A model generated the notes under the pieces. The model did not search any database. It had not been told where the DNA came from and saw nothing but the letters and a program-made list of their open reading frames with translations. DNA of 64,000 bases from contig NW_004624795.1 in NCBI RefSeq assembly GCF_000247695.1, forward strand, positions 6,846,899 through 6,910,898, written 5' to 3'. Position 1 is the stretch's first letter, and each line of letters opens with the position of its first letter. Both the position numbers and the translations under genes were made by a program. Source of the DNA: Heterocephalus glaber. Lineage: Eukaryota; Chordata; Mammalia; Rodentia; Bathyergidae. Positions 42,079 to 51,526 of the stretch are shown piece by piece.

Positions 42079-42104
42079 TTTTTTTTTTTTTGGTACTGGG
42101 GATT
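42079..42104 (-). mobile_element. Ultra-short ID-like insertion
   Basis: Only the T run and GGTACTGGGGAT remain, between perfect 14-bp copies of TCATTTTTATTTCT (42065-42078 and 42105-42118). Confidence 0.85.
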
Positions 42105-42802
42105 TCATTTTTATTTCTACTACTACATGTTTGCAGTACATAAAAAAGACCCTTGTCTCAAAAAAACAGAAGAAAAAAAGAGTGGTTAATGCTGAGAGCA
42201 GAGTTGGCGGAACGACAAGCCAGGCAGGTGCTGGACGAACAGTGGGTTTACATATTCCTTGGATTTTGGAGGTGCAATGAGAGGAACAGGTGTTGCTTAG
42301 GCATTTCCCGCAAGCTGGGCACACGTTTTCTCCTCCACCCCTCACGGAAACCCTGAGAGGAGCTCATTCCTGTTCTTTGTTAGTGTGGGGAAACTGAGGC
42401 TTGGAGGGGTGAAGTAAAGCACACACAGGCTGAAAGGCACATGGGATTTTGGCCTCTTGGACCCCAAAGTGCAGGCATCCCTTTGCTTTACACTGACTTT
42501 CCTGTCAGGGAAGTGGGTTTGGTCAAGAACGGACCGTGGGGAGGCAGCCATGACTCTAAAGGTTGCCGGCGGGGTGGCAAGCGAGGGAAATTGTGAGGCC
42601 CGCACCCTCCACGGTCTGTTTTGTAGACTGTGAAGATAATGGAAGCGATTAACAGAATTGAAAGAATCCTCTTGTAGGGAAGGTCAGGGTGCATCTTGAG
42701 ACAGTGATGGTGAGCCAGATAAATCAGACACAGAAGGGTAGATATAGAATGGTTTCTTTTATACAAGAAAATCAACGTATAAGTAACTTAAAGAGCGAAA
42801 AA

Positions 42803-42950
42803 GCTGGGTGTGATGGCACATGGCTGTGATCCCAGCCCTGGGGAGGCTGAGGTAGGATGGCGGCCATGAGTTCAAGGCCAGCCTGGGCTACATAGTGAAT
42901 TCAAGGGCAGCCTGGACTACACAGAAAAGAATGTCTTAAAACCACCCCTC
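42803..42950 (+). mobile_element. B1 SINE with internal duplication
   Basis: GCTGGGTGTGATGGCACATG; second unit AATTCAAGGGCAGCCTGG. Confidence 0.87.
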
Positions 42951-43657
42951 CCCTCAAAAAAAGTGCAAAATAAAGATGATAGGAAACTGGGAGGTAGACC
43001 TCATGGAGATGGGAAGTAAAAAATGATAAAGACGTGATGCATTTGTGCCAGTTCCCTAAGATGAATGTAATATTATGTATGGCGATCATATACTCATAAA
43101 AAATTAAAACTAAAAAAAGGGAAGGCCAGTTGAAGTTGTTCTGAGATTCACTGAGCAAGTCCTCCATGTAGTAGACAGGGACAGGGCGAGGTTGGGTTCC
43201 CAGCACAGAGCGATGACACTTTGGCGAGTGGTGACCAACAGCAGCTGAACGGTAGAACGCCTGGCTGTGCTGGAGGCGGCTGATCTCCGTGTCCCTGTGT
43301 CCCTGTGTCCCCGGAGGATGGATCGGCTCCATGGTGCATCGTCGCCATGATGACTGGGGACTCCGGGGCCCTGCCAGACCCCAGGAACCGTGGCTGTCTC
43401 TGCAAAGAGAAGAGAGCCAGGTGGAGCCAAGACTAAGCAGATTCTGTGCTCTCTGCCTAACTTCCATGTGTGCAGCAGCCCTGCAGTGCGACCGATTCTT
43501 CAGCACATGATTGACGGCTTCATGTGAAGAACTCTGGGTGAGGGCCCTGGGCACTTTGCTACTGAATGCTGCATTGGTTGGGCACCATTTGCCAGAGTAA
43601 AATTGCACAGCTCCCTCTGGCCCTTCCTACTCACAAGGGAAGACTGTTGCCAACTGA

Positions 43658-43765
43658 TAACCTGTGATCCCAGCCCTCCAGAGGAGGCTGAGGCAGGAGG
43701 ATTGCCACAATTTCCAAGCCATCCTGGGCTACATACTGGGACCCTATCTCAAAAAAAAACCCCAA
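43658..43765 (+). mobile_element. B1 SINE, 5'-truncated
   Basis: Starts at ACCTGTGATCCCAGCCC; ends CCCTATCTCAAAAAAAAACC. Confidence 0.82.
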
Positions 43766-43996
43766 ACCCTCCAAAAATAAATCAAATGGAAAACTTGTGG
43801 AAGTAGTCTCAGAAGTATCCTTACCAGATGAGAGAGGTAGTTGAGTTTTTCTGCTCATTCAAGGCCAAGAGGAGGAAATTAGCTCAAAACTGCAAAAGCA
43901 CTTGAGTGCCTCTCCCTGCCCGCTCCGTGTGGGGCAGGGATCTGCTGGTTAGAGCACACCAGGGAGCTGGGGGCTCACCACTGAAGTAGCAGGGTG

Positions 43997-44112
43997 TGCT
44001 GGGCATGGTGGCACACGCCTGTGATCGCAGCACTCAGGAGGCTGAGGCAGGAGGATCGGTGTGAGTTTGAGGCCAGCCTGGGCTACATAGCAAGACCCTG
44101 TCTCTCAGAACC
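43997..44112 (+). mobile_element. B1 SINE next to NME1 exon 3
   Basis: GCTGGGCATGGTGGCACACG; ends about 70 bp before the exon 3 acceptor. Confidence 0.88.
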
Positions 44113-44182
44113 GGAAGAGACATCAGTGGCCGGATGGGCTGGAAAAATGGCTGGCTGGTTTTCATTCTCATTCTGTGGACAG

Positions 44183-44284
44183 GCCTCAGAGGACCTGCTC
44201 AAGGAGCACTACGTCGACCTGAAGGAGCGTCCCTTCTTCCCCGGCCTGGTGCAGTACATGCACTCGGGGCCCATGGTTGCCATG
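44183..44284 (+). CDS. NME1: NME1 coding exon 3 (residues 43-76)
   Basis: Encodes [10 protein letters not shown]... with Tyr52, which stacks on the nucleotide base. Acceptor GGACAG before 44183, donor GTGAGT at 44285, both phase 0. Carries [16 protein letters not shown]. Glu57, Pro62 and Gln66 differ from human NME1 but are shared with the NME2 paralog in this window. From 44215 on, the sequence is almost identical to NME2 exon 3 (see findings). Confidence 0.98.
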
Positions 44285-44452
44285 GTGAGTGCCGCCGTCG
44301 GGAACAGGGAAGAGAGGGCTGGGGTCCTGCATCGCATGCCCGGTGCTGATTTCAGCAGAGGAGAGAAGTTGGCAGGTTGGACTGTCGGAGGGTGAGGCAG
44401 CTCTCTGACCCTCCGAAGGAAGGGTACATTTGAGCCTGTCATGGCTGTTCTG

Positions 44453-44530
44453 AGGGATGCTGAGGCAGGAGAATCACAGGTTCGAGGCCAGCCTGGGTTA
44501 CATAGCGAGGTCATGTCTCAGAAAAATAAT
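44453..44530 (+). mobile_element. B1 SINE, 5'-truncated
   Basis: GGATGCTGAGGCAGGAGAAT to GGTCATGTCTCAGAAAAAT. Confidence 0.82.
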
Positions 44531-44536
44531 TTATTT

Positions 44537-44696
44537 TTCTGATGCTGGGATGGAACCCAGGACCCCAGGTGCTAGGCAAGTGCTTCAACACTGAGCTGCA
44601 TCCCCAGCCCAAAATTCTTTCTTAGTCCTGGGGATTGAACCCAGGGCTTTATATGTGCTAGGCAAGATCTATCCCACGGAGCTACAGCCCCAGATC
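44537..44696 (-). mobile_element. Two older ID SINEs in tandem
   Basis: 44537-44611 (GATGCTGGGATGGAACCCAG) and 44624-44696 (TCCTGGGGATTGAACCCAGG), both with GCTAGGCAAG. Confidence 0.75.
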
Positions 44697-44819
44697 TTGC
44701 CCGTACCACTTGGAAGAGGGCAAGGCCAGGCAGACAGTGGAAGAACTGCTATATCTGTCAGCTGAGGGTTAGTGACCCAGTGTGGTGTGGGGGCCACATT
44801 AGATCAAGGGTCACGGGTG

Positions 44820-44960
44820 TGACTCTCCGGGTTAGATCTGAATGTCAGGAAGCCGGCCGTGTATAAAAATCACAGCGAGGAGCAGTCCTGAGCAAGAAAG
44901 CGGCCTGTGCAAAAGACCTGGGGCAGGAGGCGCTTGGTTTGTGAAGTGTAGGAAGGGGGA
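44820..44960 (+). mobile_element. L2-like fragment (ancient)
   Basis: GGCCTGTGCAAAAGACCTGG and GGCAGGAGGCGCTTGG resemble L2 3' words. Weak. Confidence 0.35.
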
Positions 44961-45160
44961 GGTGGCCGAAGCTCGGGGTGGGAAAGATGTCAGGGCTCAG
45001 GTTGAGCCTGGAGCCCCAAGACCCTGGGCTGGACAGGGATGCTCATGAGCATTGGTTCCGTGGGTGTGACTCGTGGCGCTTCTTTGTCTTCCTGTCCTTA
45101 AGTGCACAGTGGTTGGGTGTCCGCCGGGGTTCTCCCCTTGACATGTCTCTTGTCCCTGAG

Positions 45161-45273
45161 GTCTGGGAGGGGCTGAACGTGGTGAAGACGGGCCGCGTGA
45201 TGCTGGGCGAGACCAACCCTGCCGACTCCAAGCCGGGCACCATCCGCGGGGACTTCTGCATCCAAGTCGGCAG
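45161..45273 (+). CDS. NME1: NME1 coding exon 4 (residues 77-114)
   Basis: Encodes [20 protein letters not shown] and the rest to QVGR, including Arg88, Thr94, Pro96 (the 'killer of prune' position), Arg105 and the RGD tripeptide 105-107. Acceptor CTGAG before 45161; donor GTGGGC at 45274. It ends two bases into the Arg114 codon, completed by exon 5. Confidence 0.98.
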
Positions 45274-45577
45274 GTGGGCATGGGTGCTGCTGCCCTTTCC
45301 CAAGGCCCATTCACTGCTGCAGAATCTGGGTTTGTGCGGGGCTGGAGAACCCGACAGCAAGTGCAGATGTGTGAGATCCGAGCTCCCATCTTCCTCCTTC
45401 TGTGGCTGGCGGTGTCTGCGGGGCCACCGTCCCTGTCCTGTGCTGCTTTTGAGAGCACAGGCCCCGGGCAGGGTCTTCCCTGAGGCTGCCCCTGTGCGAG
45501 TGTAGCCGGAGGGCTGGTCTTTCTTCCCGCCTGGGTACGCAGCTCCCCACACGCCTCCTCTCTCTGTCCCCACCTAG

Positions 45578-45695
45578 GAACATCATCCACGGCAGTGACT
45601 CGGTGGAGAGCGCACAGAAGGAGATCGGCCTGTGGTTCCAGCCAGAGGAGCTGGTGGACTACAGGAGCTGCGCCCAGGACTGGATCTACGAGTGA
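45578..45695 (+). CDS. NME1: NME1 coding exon 5 (residues 114-152, stop)
   Basis: Encodes [20 protein letters not shown] and the C-terminus SCAQDWIYE, stop TGA at 45693-45695. His118 in NIIHGSD is the phosphorylated catalytic residue and Ser120 follows. Acceptor CACCTAG ends at 45577. No AATAAA or ATTAAA is seen in the 300 bp after the stop, before the B1 at 46013. Confidence 0.98.
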
Positions 45696-46012
45696 CCGAG
45701 GGCCGGGCAAAGACCAGACCAGCAGACCCAGCCGCCTCAGCGCGTCCCTGCCACCCAGAGGGCAGCCTGAGCTGTGTGTGCGCCACTCCTGCCCCAGTGT
45801 CACGTCCCCCAGTGGAGTGAAGGGCAAGCTGTCATCTCCACGAGGATCAGCCGAGTCTGGCACGCAGCCCCTCTCCCCACCCCTGCATTTTACCCTCCTG
45901 CCACGGAGCCCGGGACAAACATCTATGGCGGCTCTGCTAGGTTGTCAGGACTCTACACAGTGTAGAGGGTTCCTCAGAAATGAAAGATACTCATCCTTTT
46001 CTTTTTCTTTCT
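45696..46012 (+). other. NME1: NME1 3' UTR (probable)
   Basis: GC-rich, SINE-free and without a canonical polyadenylation hexamer. The 3' end of the transcript cannot be placed. Confidence 0.5.
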
Positions 46013-46156
46013 TTCTGTTTTTTGATGCAGGGTTTTGGTATGCAGCTCAAGCTGTCTTTGAACTCATTTTGGAGTCCAGGCTGGCCTGGAACTCACAGCA
46101 GTCCTCCTGCCTCAGCCTCCTGAGTGCTGGGATTACAGGTGTGCTCCATTGTGCAG
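46013..46156 (-). mobile_element. B1 SINE with internal duplication
   Basis: TTTTTGATGCAGGGTTTTGG to CATTGTGCAGC. Confidence 0.87.
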
Positions 46157-46218
46157 CTTCCATCCTTTTCCTGAGAAGGTCTTGGGAAGAGATGGGAGAG
46201 CATAAGAAGTAACTACTC

Positions 46219-46303
46219 CAGGGCTAGGGATTTAGCTCAGTGGTTTCGCTGCCTGCTGCACAACCTCAAGGACCCGAGTTTGATCCCCGGTACCAAAAAA
46301 AAG
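46219..46303 (+). mobile_element. ID-like SINE
   Basis: AACTACTCCA flanks both ends; CTGCTGCACAACCTCAAG. Confidence 0.92.
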
Positions 46304-46489
46304 AAGAACTACTCCAAAAATCAGAAAAGCCGTGTGGACCGTAGGCTTGGCCCCTTCTGATGGCCTCAAATGAAGTGGGAGAAACCCTCATTAGCTTTGA
46401 TTTGTTAGGACATTGATTTGATTTAGTTGCTTTAAGAGAGACATGATAGAGGTTTACTTCTTTGTTTAAAACCCAAGCTGGTCAGTAGG

Positions 46490-46562
46490 TGCCAGGCATG
46501 GTGGGTGGGTTCAAGGCCAGCCTGGTCCACGTAGCAAGACCCTGACTCAGAAAACCAAACCA
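46490..46562 (+). mobile_element. B1 SINE with internal deletion
   Basis: GCCAGGCATGGTGGG jumps directly to TTCAAGGCCAGCCTGG. Confidence 0.75.
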
Positions 46563-46738
46563 AACACAAAAGCTCTGAATTGACATCCTTCACTTCCTCT
46601 CACATCCCGCCAACCAGGATGGAGTCACATGGCTGCACTGAGCTAATGGGAAGCAGGAAAAGGCGATGCTATCTAGGAGACCTTGGGCCTGGGGAAAACC
46701 TTGTGCCCAGGAGTTGTACATGGAGAAAAAGTGAGGGA

Positions 46739-46880
46739 GGCCCAGTGTGGTGGTGCACGCCTGTAATCCTAGCACTCAGGAGGCTGAGGCAGGAGGATTG
46801 CTGCTAGTTTGAGGCCAACTTGGGCTACATAGTGAGTTCAGGGTCAGTCTGACCTGCAGAGTGAGAGTGTCTCAACCCCT
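46739..46880 (+). mobile_element. B1 SINE with internal duplication
   Basis: CCCAGTGTGGTGGTGCACGC; second unit AGTTCAGGGTCAGTCTGACC. Confidence 0.85.
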
Positions 46881-46909
46881 TCCCCTGCAAAAAAAGTAAG
46901 AAAAAGTGT

Positions 46910-47056
46910 GCTACGTATGCTGGCACACACCTGAACTCCCAGAATTGAGGTTCCAGCCCAGTCTGGTTAATTTAGCCACTTAACAAGACCCTGTCTTAAA
47001 TGGCTGAGGATGTATCTCAGTGCAAAGGCCCTGGGTTCGATCCCTGGTATTGAAAG
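46910..47056 (+). mobile_element. B1-dID composite SINE
   Basis: GGTTAATTTAGCCACTTAAC in the B1 part, then GGCTGAGGATGTATCTCAGT and GGGTTCGATCCCTGG. Confidence 0.8.
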
Positions 47057-47500
47057 AAAAAAACCAAATCCCACGTGCTTCAGACTGAGTGAGGTCAGAG
47101 GCTGCAGTCCCCAGATGGGGCAGGTGACGTTGGCAGTGTGTCCTGGGTCAATGCTCTGGACTAGAGGTTCTGGAATGTAGCAGGTGCTGCAGAGCCTGTG
47201 CTGTCTGCTTGGTGGTCCCACCTATTCCGGATGTCTGAGTCCTGGGAACAGAGGCGGGGCACTGCACTGTCCTAGGTGAGAGGTGGCTGAGGTTCCCACC
47301 ACAGCACCACATTGCTGGAGGCAGGACCTGCCGGGGTCCTGGAGAGCTGTCCTGGAGAGCTACTGGGCGTTGCAGCTCCTAGAAAGGAGACAGGAGCAGG
47401 GAGAGAAGAGAAAAGAGGGCCCGCCCAGGTCTGGCCTGGGTTACAGGAAGGTTTAATTTTGGCTCAAGTGAAGTAGTAGGGCCTTCATACTGAGCTTTTA
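47057..47500. other. Unique NME1-NME2 intergenic sequence
   Basis: Nothing recognised. Confidence 0.4.
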
Positions 47501-47675
47501 TTATTATTATTATTTTTTGGTAATGGGGCTTGAACTTGGGACCTTGCCCTTTCCAGGCAGGCGCTGGAACCACTGAACTAAATCCCTGGGCCCTGAGCTC
47601 TTTTTATTTAGAGACAAGGTCTGCTAAGTTGCTAAGTACCTCAGGCTGGGTTCCTCCTAGATTGCTGGGATGCCA
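47501..47675 (-). mobile_element. ID-like SINE plus B1 fragment
   Basis: ID (47515-47594) with (ATT)n tail, then a worn B1 (47600-47675) with CTGCTAAGTTGCTAAG. Confidence 0.8.
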
Positions 47676-48409
47676 GGACTCCCCCCACGCTGGCCTCGGC
47701 CTGATTCTTCCAGTGTTCAGGCAGCAACCTCTACAGCAGTACCCAAGCCGGAGACGTTCACGGTCAGCCGGCGCTGGAGCCTGCCGCTGGCTGGGTTACA
47801 GAGCGGGCAGGTCACCCGGGACACAGGGACACAAGCAGGGGGAGCCAGGCTGACAGGAGGTAGGGACAGCCTGCCAGCGGCCGGGCCCGACCTCAGAGAG
47901 CCTGGTCTTGCCTGGGGTGTCTCTGGAACTGGTGGCAGTAGGGATCCCTGTCCCTGGGTGGGGTCAGGCGGGAGCCAGCAGCTTGCCTCGCTAAGGAGTT
48001 TCAGGCCATCCTGAGACCGAGGACGGACAGGGGGCAGGCGGAAGACGTGCTGGAGTGGGGACGAGATCGAGGCCGCCAGTGTGGACGGGGACGGTTTGGG
48101 ACTTGCCCGGCGCTCAAGCGGCGGAGGTGGGGGCCGAGTCCCAGGGGTGGGGACAAGGACTAGAGGTGCTGGGCCGGAGGGGAAGCCACAGGGCGCCGAC
48201 CCGGGGCAAAGACCTCAAGCACCGCAGCAAGATCTGGCGTGGGGGGTCGCAGGAGGTTGGGAGAGGCACAGGCGGAGCAGGGACGCCTGGGTGGGGACAC
48301 AGACAACTTCCTGAGATTCGCGAGGCGCGCGCCGCAGGCCGCTGGGCGGGGACGGGGCTGGTCGCCCTGGGTTGGGAGGCGGGTCCCCTCCCCGGGGTGT
48401 GGCCGTCCC

Positions 48410-48499
48410 GCGCCCCTCCTCCTCCGCTGGTGCCCGGGTGCTGTGGTCGCTCTGTGTCGTCTCCGCCGCGTAGCTCTGTTCAGCAGCCATCACCTCCTG
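48410..48499 (+). other. NME2: NME2 non-coding exon 1 (5' UTR)
   Basis: GCTGTGGTCGCTCTGTGTCG and CCGCGTAGCTCTGTTCAGCA match the human NME2 leader as I recall it. The exon ends ATCACCTCCTG before the donor GTAAGG at 48500. The 5' limit is approximate. Confidence 0.75.
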
Positions 48500-48707
48500 G
48501 TAAGGCTCGGGGTGCCCTCCTCGAACCCGGGGTCCTCGGGTCACCGACTCCCCGGTCCCCGATCACTGGGCCCCTGCAGCGCCCCCTCCGGGCCGGGGGA
48601 CTCAGCAGGGCGGCGGCGGGGGTCCACGTGGCCTCCCCAGGCCCGGCCACCCCGGCGGGTCTGTGTCCCGGCGGCCGCGCGCTCTGACCGCGGCTCTCTG
48701 CAGGACC

Positions 48708-48833
48708 ATGGCCAACCTCGAGCGCACCTTCATCGCCATCAAGCCCGACGGCGTGCAGCGCGGCCTGGTGGGCGACATCATCAAGCGGTTCGAGCAGAAG
48801 GGCTTCCGCCTGGTGGCCATGAAGTTCATGCGG
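48708..48833 (+). CDS. NME2: NME2 coding exon 2 (residues 1-42)
   Basis: First coding exon of nucleoside diphosphate kinase B (NM23-H2). It has the same NDP-kinase activity as NME1, forms mixed hexamers with it, is a protein-histidine kinase, and is reported to bind the MYC promoter (PuF). Begins [20 protein letters not shown], with Lys12 and Arg34. Acceptor CTGCAG ends at 48703; donor GTAACA at 48834 is a slightly weak form. Joined with exons at 49402, 50868 and 52258 it gives 152 residues with all catalytic residues. It differs from NME1 exon 2 mainly at third codon positions. Confidence 0.98.
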
Positions 48834-49401
48834 GTAACACGGCGCGCGCCCTGCGTCTCCTTCAGGAGTCGTCGTCCCCGTGGGCGCGGGCGCGACCCCG
48901 AGGCCGGGAGGTCGGGCCCCCGGGGACCGAGCCGGGGTGCAGCACCCGCGGCGTGGAGCCGGACTTCCGGGTGCCCGAAGTTTAGCAGCGTGTCCCTCCT
49001 CTGGCATAGGGTAGTAGCTGTATCTCCCACTTGTAATTTGAGGCCCCGATCTGAATCCCGACACTTAAGGGATAAGTAAGTGCTGCAGCTTTAACCGGCT
49101 CGTTCGCGGCGGGATTGTTCGCGCGGGATTATCCGAGGCTCTCCGTGGAGTAAGAGCGGCCGCAGGGTGCTGCGATCGCGCTGCCTGTCCAGTCGCACCT
49201 AGTTCCATGCGGCTCCCCGGGCCCGCGTCCTCAGGCCACCTGGTAGCTCACGAGCCCAACGTCAGGGACATCACAAGGGCGACACTTTGAGGGTTCGGAT
49301 GGGAGGGTTAGAGGCACACCTCGGGGAGGTGGGTCGAGAATACGGACCCTGGTCTCCGGAGAACCTTCCCCGCGGCGGTGCCCTGACGCATCCTCCCGCA
49401 G

Positions 49402-49503
49402 GCCTCCGAGGAGCACCTAAAACAGCACTACGCCGACCTGAAGGAGCGTCCCTTCTTCCCCGGCCTGGTGCAGTACATGCACTCGGGGCCCGTGGTCGCC
49501 ATG
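49402..49503 (+). CDS. NME2: NME2 coding exon 3 (residues 43-76)
   Basis: Encodes [20 protein letters not shown] and the rest to VVAM. Acceptor CCGCAG ends at 49401; donor GTGAGT at 49504. Residue 69 is His rather than the Asn of human and mouse NME2, and residue 66 is Gln rather than Lys. Both match NME1 in this genome. Confidence 0.98.
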
Positions 49504-49832
49504 GTGAGTGCCGCCGTCGGGAGCCGGGGTCCCCGGAATTGGCTCGGCCCCGCCCTGTCTTGTCTAACTACCCCCTTTCCCCCAGCTGTTCAGTTCTTTG
49601 GTTTACAAATGGGGCTTACTGAGTGAGTTATTCAGTTAAATGGGAGCCCGGGTGGGTGAGTGGGAATCATAGTTGAGAAAACAAGGACGTGTTAAGGTAA
49701 ACCTTGCTAGACTAGTCTTACCGCCTACAGGAAAGGCTTAATTTATTCTGTTCGACAGGCGTTTTGATCTCGTTTTCCTAGACTTAGAGAAACACTTTTT
49801 AAAACTTTGCTCAATAAAAATTGGTTTAAGTA

Positions 49833-50035
49833 TGCCAGGTGTGGTGGCACATTCCTGGAATCCCAGCACTTAGGCGGCTGCGGCAGGAGGATCAGCCGGT
49901 TACATAGCGAGTTCAAGGGCAGTTTGAACTGCCTAGGGAGGTCTCAAAAAAAAAAAAAAAAACGCGGGGATTTAGCTCAGTGGGATGTCCGGGTCTCACA
50001 AGCCCAAGGTCCTGCGTTCCATCCCTAGTACTGTC
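49833..50035 (+). mobile_element. B1 SINE followed by ID-like SINE
   Basis: B1 (49833-49962, A17 tail) with the ID-like element (49963-50035) starting in its tail. Confidence 0.85.
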
Positions 50036-50059
50036 CGCCCCTCAGAAAAGTAAAGAAAA

Positions 50060-50187
50060 AGCTGGGCGTGGTGGCACACACCCATAATCACAGCACTTGG
50101 GAGGCTGAGGCCAGCCTGAGCTACACAGTGAGCTAGCTCGAGGCCAGCCTGCACTACAAAAAGTGAGACCTTTCCTCAAAAAAAACA
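50060..50187 (+). mobile_element. B1 SINE with internal deletion
   Basis: GAGGCTGAGG continues straight into CCAGCCTGAG; second unit kept. Confidence 0.85.
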
Positions 50188-50321
50188 AATGAAAAAAACC
50201 TTTTTTAGGCTAATAAATGAAGCCAAAGCCCTGTAATCCTGCATCTTTGGATGGTGTCAATGTCCCGTTGGGAGTGAAGGGGTGTAGAGTGTGTAATAGA
50301 GGGAACTCTTCTCCCTTCCTT

Positions 50322-50411
50322 GGTTTTTTTTTTTTTTGGTACCGGGGATTGAACTCTCGACCTTGTGCTTGCAAGGCAGGCAGCGGAACCACTGAGCTAA
50401 ATCCCCGGCCC
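50322..50411 (-). mobile_element. ID-like SINE
   Basis: CTTCTCCCTTC flanks both ends; T15 tail. Confidence 0.93.
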
Positions 50412-50473
50412 TTCTCCCTTCTGTATCCCATGGCCTGTTGCAGTCTTATCTGCCTGAGCTAGATGCAAAGTCG

Positions 50474-50607
50474 TCCCCGCCCCCGCNNNNNNNNNNNNNN
50501 NNNNNNNNNNNNNNNNNNNNNNNNNNNNNNNNNNNNNNNNNNNNNNNNNNNNNNNNNNNNNNNNNNNNNNNNNNNNNNNNNNNNNNCGCCCCCGCCCCCG
50601 CCCCCCA
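50474..50607. repeat. (CCCCCG)n repeat with 100-N assembly gap
   Basis: Both sides of the N run (50487-50586) are the same hexamer repeat: CCCCGCCCCCGC on the left, CGCCCCCGCCCCCGCCCCCC on the right. Exactly 100 Ns usually marks a gap of unknown size. The repeat most likely broke the assembly. It lies in NME2 intron 3, about 260 bp before exon 4. Confidence 0.9.
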
Positions 50608-50629
50608 GGCTTCTCTGTATGCCGCATTT

Positions 50630-50722
50630 GGAATGGATTTCAGGGTGGCCTTGAACTCATGGTGGTCCTCCTGCGTCAGCCTCATGAATGCTGGGATCAC
50701 AGGGGTGCACCACTGTGTCAGA
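50630..50722 (-). mobile_element. B1 SINE, 3' part lost
   Basis: TTTCAGGGTGGCCTTGAACT to GCACCACTGTGTCAG. Confidence 0.82.
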
Positions 50723-50867
50723 AATGGAATTTTTCTTGTTGGCCCCACCATTCTGCCTGGGTCACTTGACTGGGCTGTCACTGAGTGATGAGTGCTGTTG
50801 GGATCAGTGTGGTCCCTAATGATCCCAAGCCACATATCTGCAGCGCTTCCTGTCCCCTGCTGTTCAG

Positions 50868-50980
50868 GTCTGGGAGGGGCTGAATGTGGTGAAGACCGGC
50901 CGAGTGATGCTGGGCGAGACCAACCCCGCCGACTCCAAGCCGGGCACCATCCGAGGGGACTTCTGCATCCAAGTCGGCAG
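50868..50980 (+). CDS. NME2: NME2 coding exon 4 (residues 77-114)
   Basis: The encoded peptide is identical to that of NME1 exon 4. Acceptor TTCAG ends at 50867; donor GTGGGT at 50981. Only five silent differences from the NME1 exon over 113 bp. Confidence 0.98.
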
Positions 50981-51074
50981 GTGGGTCCAGAGACACTAAC
51001 GACTGCACCTCCACTTAGAAGGAGCAGAAAGCAAACATTTGGGGGCATATCTCAGTTTTAGAAAAATCTAAGTG

Positions 51075-51136
51075 TTTTTTTTTTTGTATCAGGGATTGAA
51101 TTTAGGTCCTTGCACTTTCGAGGCAGGCAGCAGAAT
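51075..51136 (-). mobile_element. ID-like SINE, 5'-truncated
   Basis: T11, GTATCAGGGATTGAATTTAG; stops before the A box. Confidence 0.85.
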
Positions 51137-51200
51137 AAAGTGGTAATTATCATTAGATAAATGCTATCATAATAGCTACTTCCCTAGGTTAAAATTCCAA

Positions 51201-51320
51201 GCCTGGCATGGCAGTGCATACTTGTATTCCCAGCTACTTGGGAGGCCGAGGCAGGAGCATCCCAAGTTGAAGGCCAGCCTGGGCAACTTCTTGAGATCTT
51301 GCCTCAAAAAAAAAAAAAAA
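51201..51320 (+). mobile_element. B1 SINE (GGCAACTTCTTGAG variant)
   Basis: GCCTGGCATGGCAGTGCATA to CTTGCCTCAAAAAAA. Confidence 0.83.
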
Positions 51321-51526
51321 TACAAGCATGTTATGTCATGGTTGGGTTCAGCAAATCAGTGTTATAAGAAATGAAGTAATAGCAATGCTACTTAGGGTTT
51401 TGCTCACTCTGCTCATTTTTCAAGATTTGAGATTTGGACACCTTGGGATATAAGCACGTTTTGAGGGGGAAACTTAGAAGCATAATATAGTTGAACCAAG
51501 GGACCTTTATTCCTTCTATTTTTCTT

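Larger units (their letters stand above)
41027..44182 (+). other. NME1: NME1 intron 2
   Basis: Contains SINEs listed separately, a worn MIR-like piece near 42360-42440, and long unique stretches (41040-41580, 42120-42800, 42950-43650) without a supported gene. 41905-41960 resembles a very short reversed L1 3' end. Confidence 0.6.
48050..49480. promoter_or_regulatory. NME2: CpG island / NME2 promoter and first exons
   Basis: GC- and CpG-rich, without SINEs, covering exons 1 to 3 of NME2. NME2 therefore has its own promoter and does not depend on read-through from NME1. No TATA box is seen. Confidence 0.75.

Noticed and set aside
43110..43608. Minus-strand frames of 106-235 codons in NME1 intron 2
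   Set aside because: No recognisable domain and no convincing splice sites. The overlapping frames of similar length suggest chance.
44997..45863. A 288-codon minus-strand open frame over NME1 exons 4-5
   Set aside because: It is a shadow of GC-rich coding and UTR sequence on the opposite strand, with no splice or family support.
48480..49064. Long minus-strand frames across NME2 exon 2
   Set aside because: CpG-island shadow frames opposite a verified exon.
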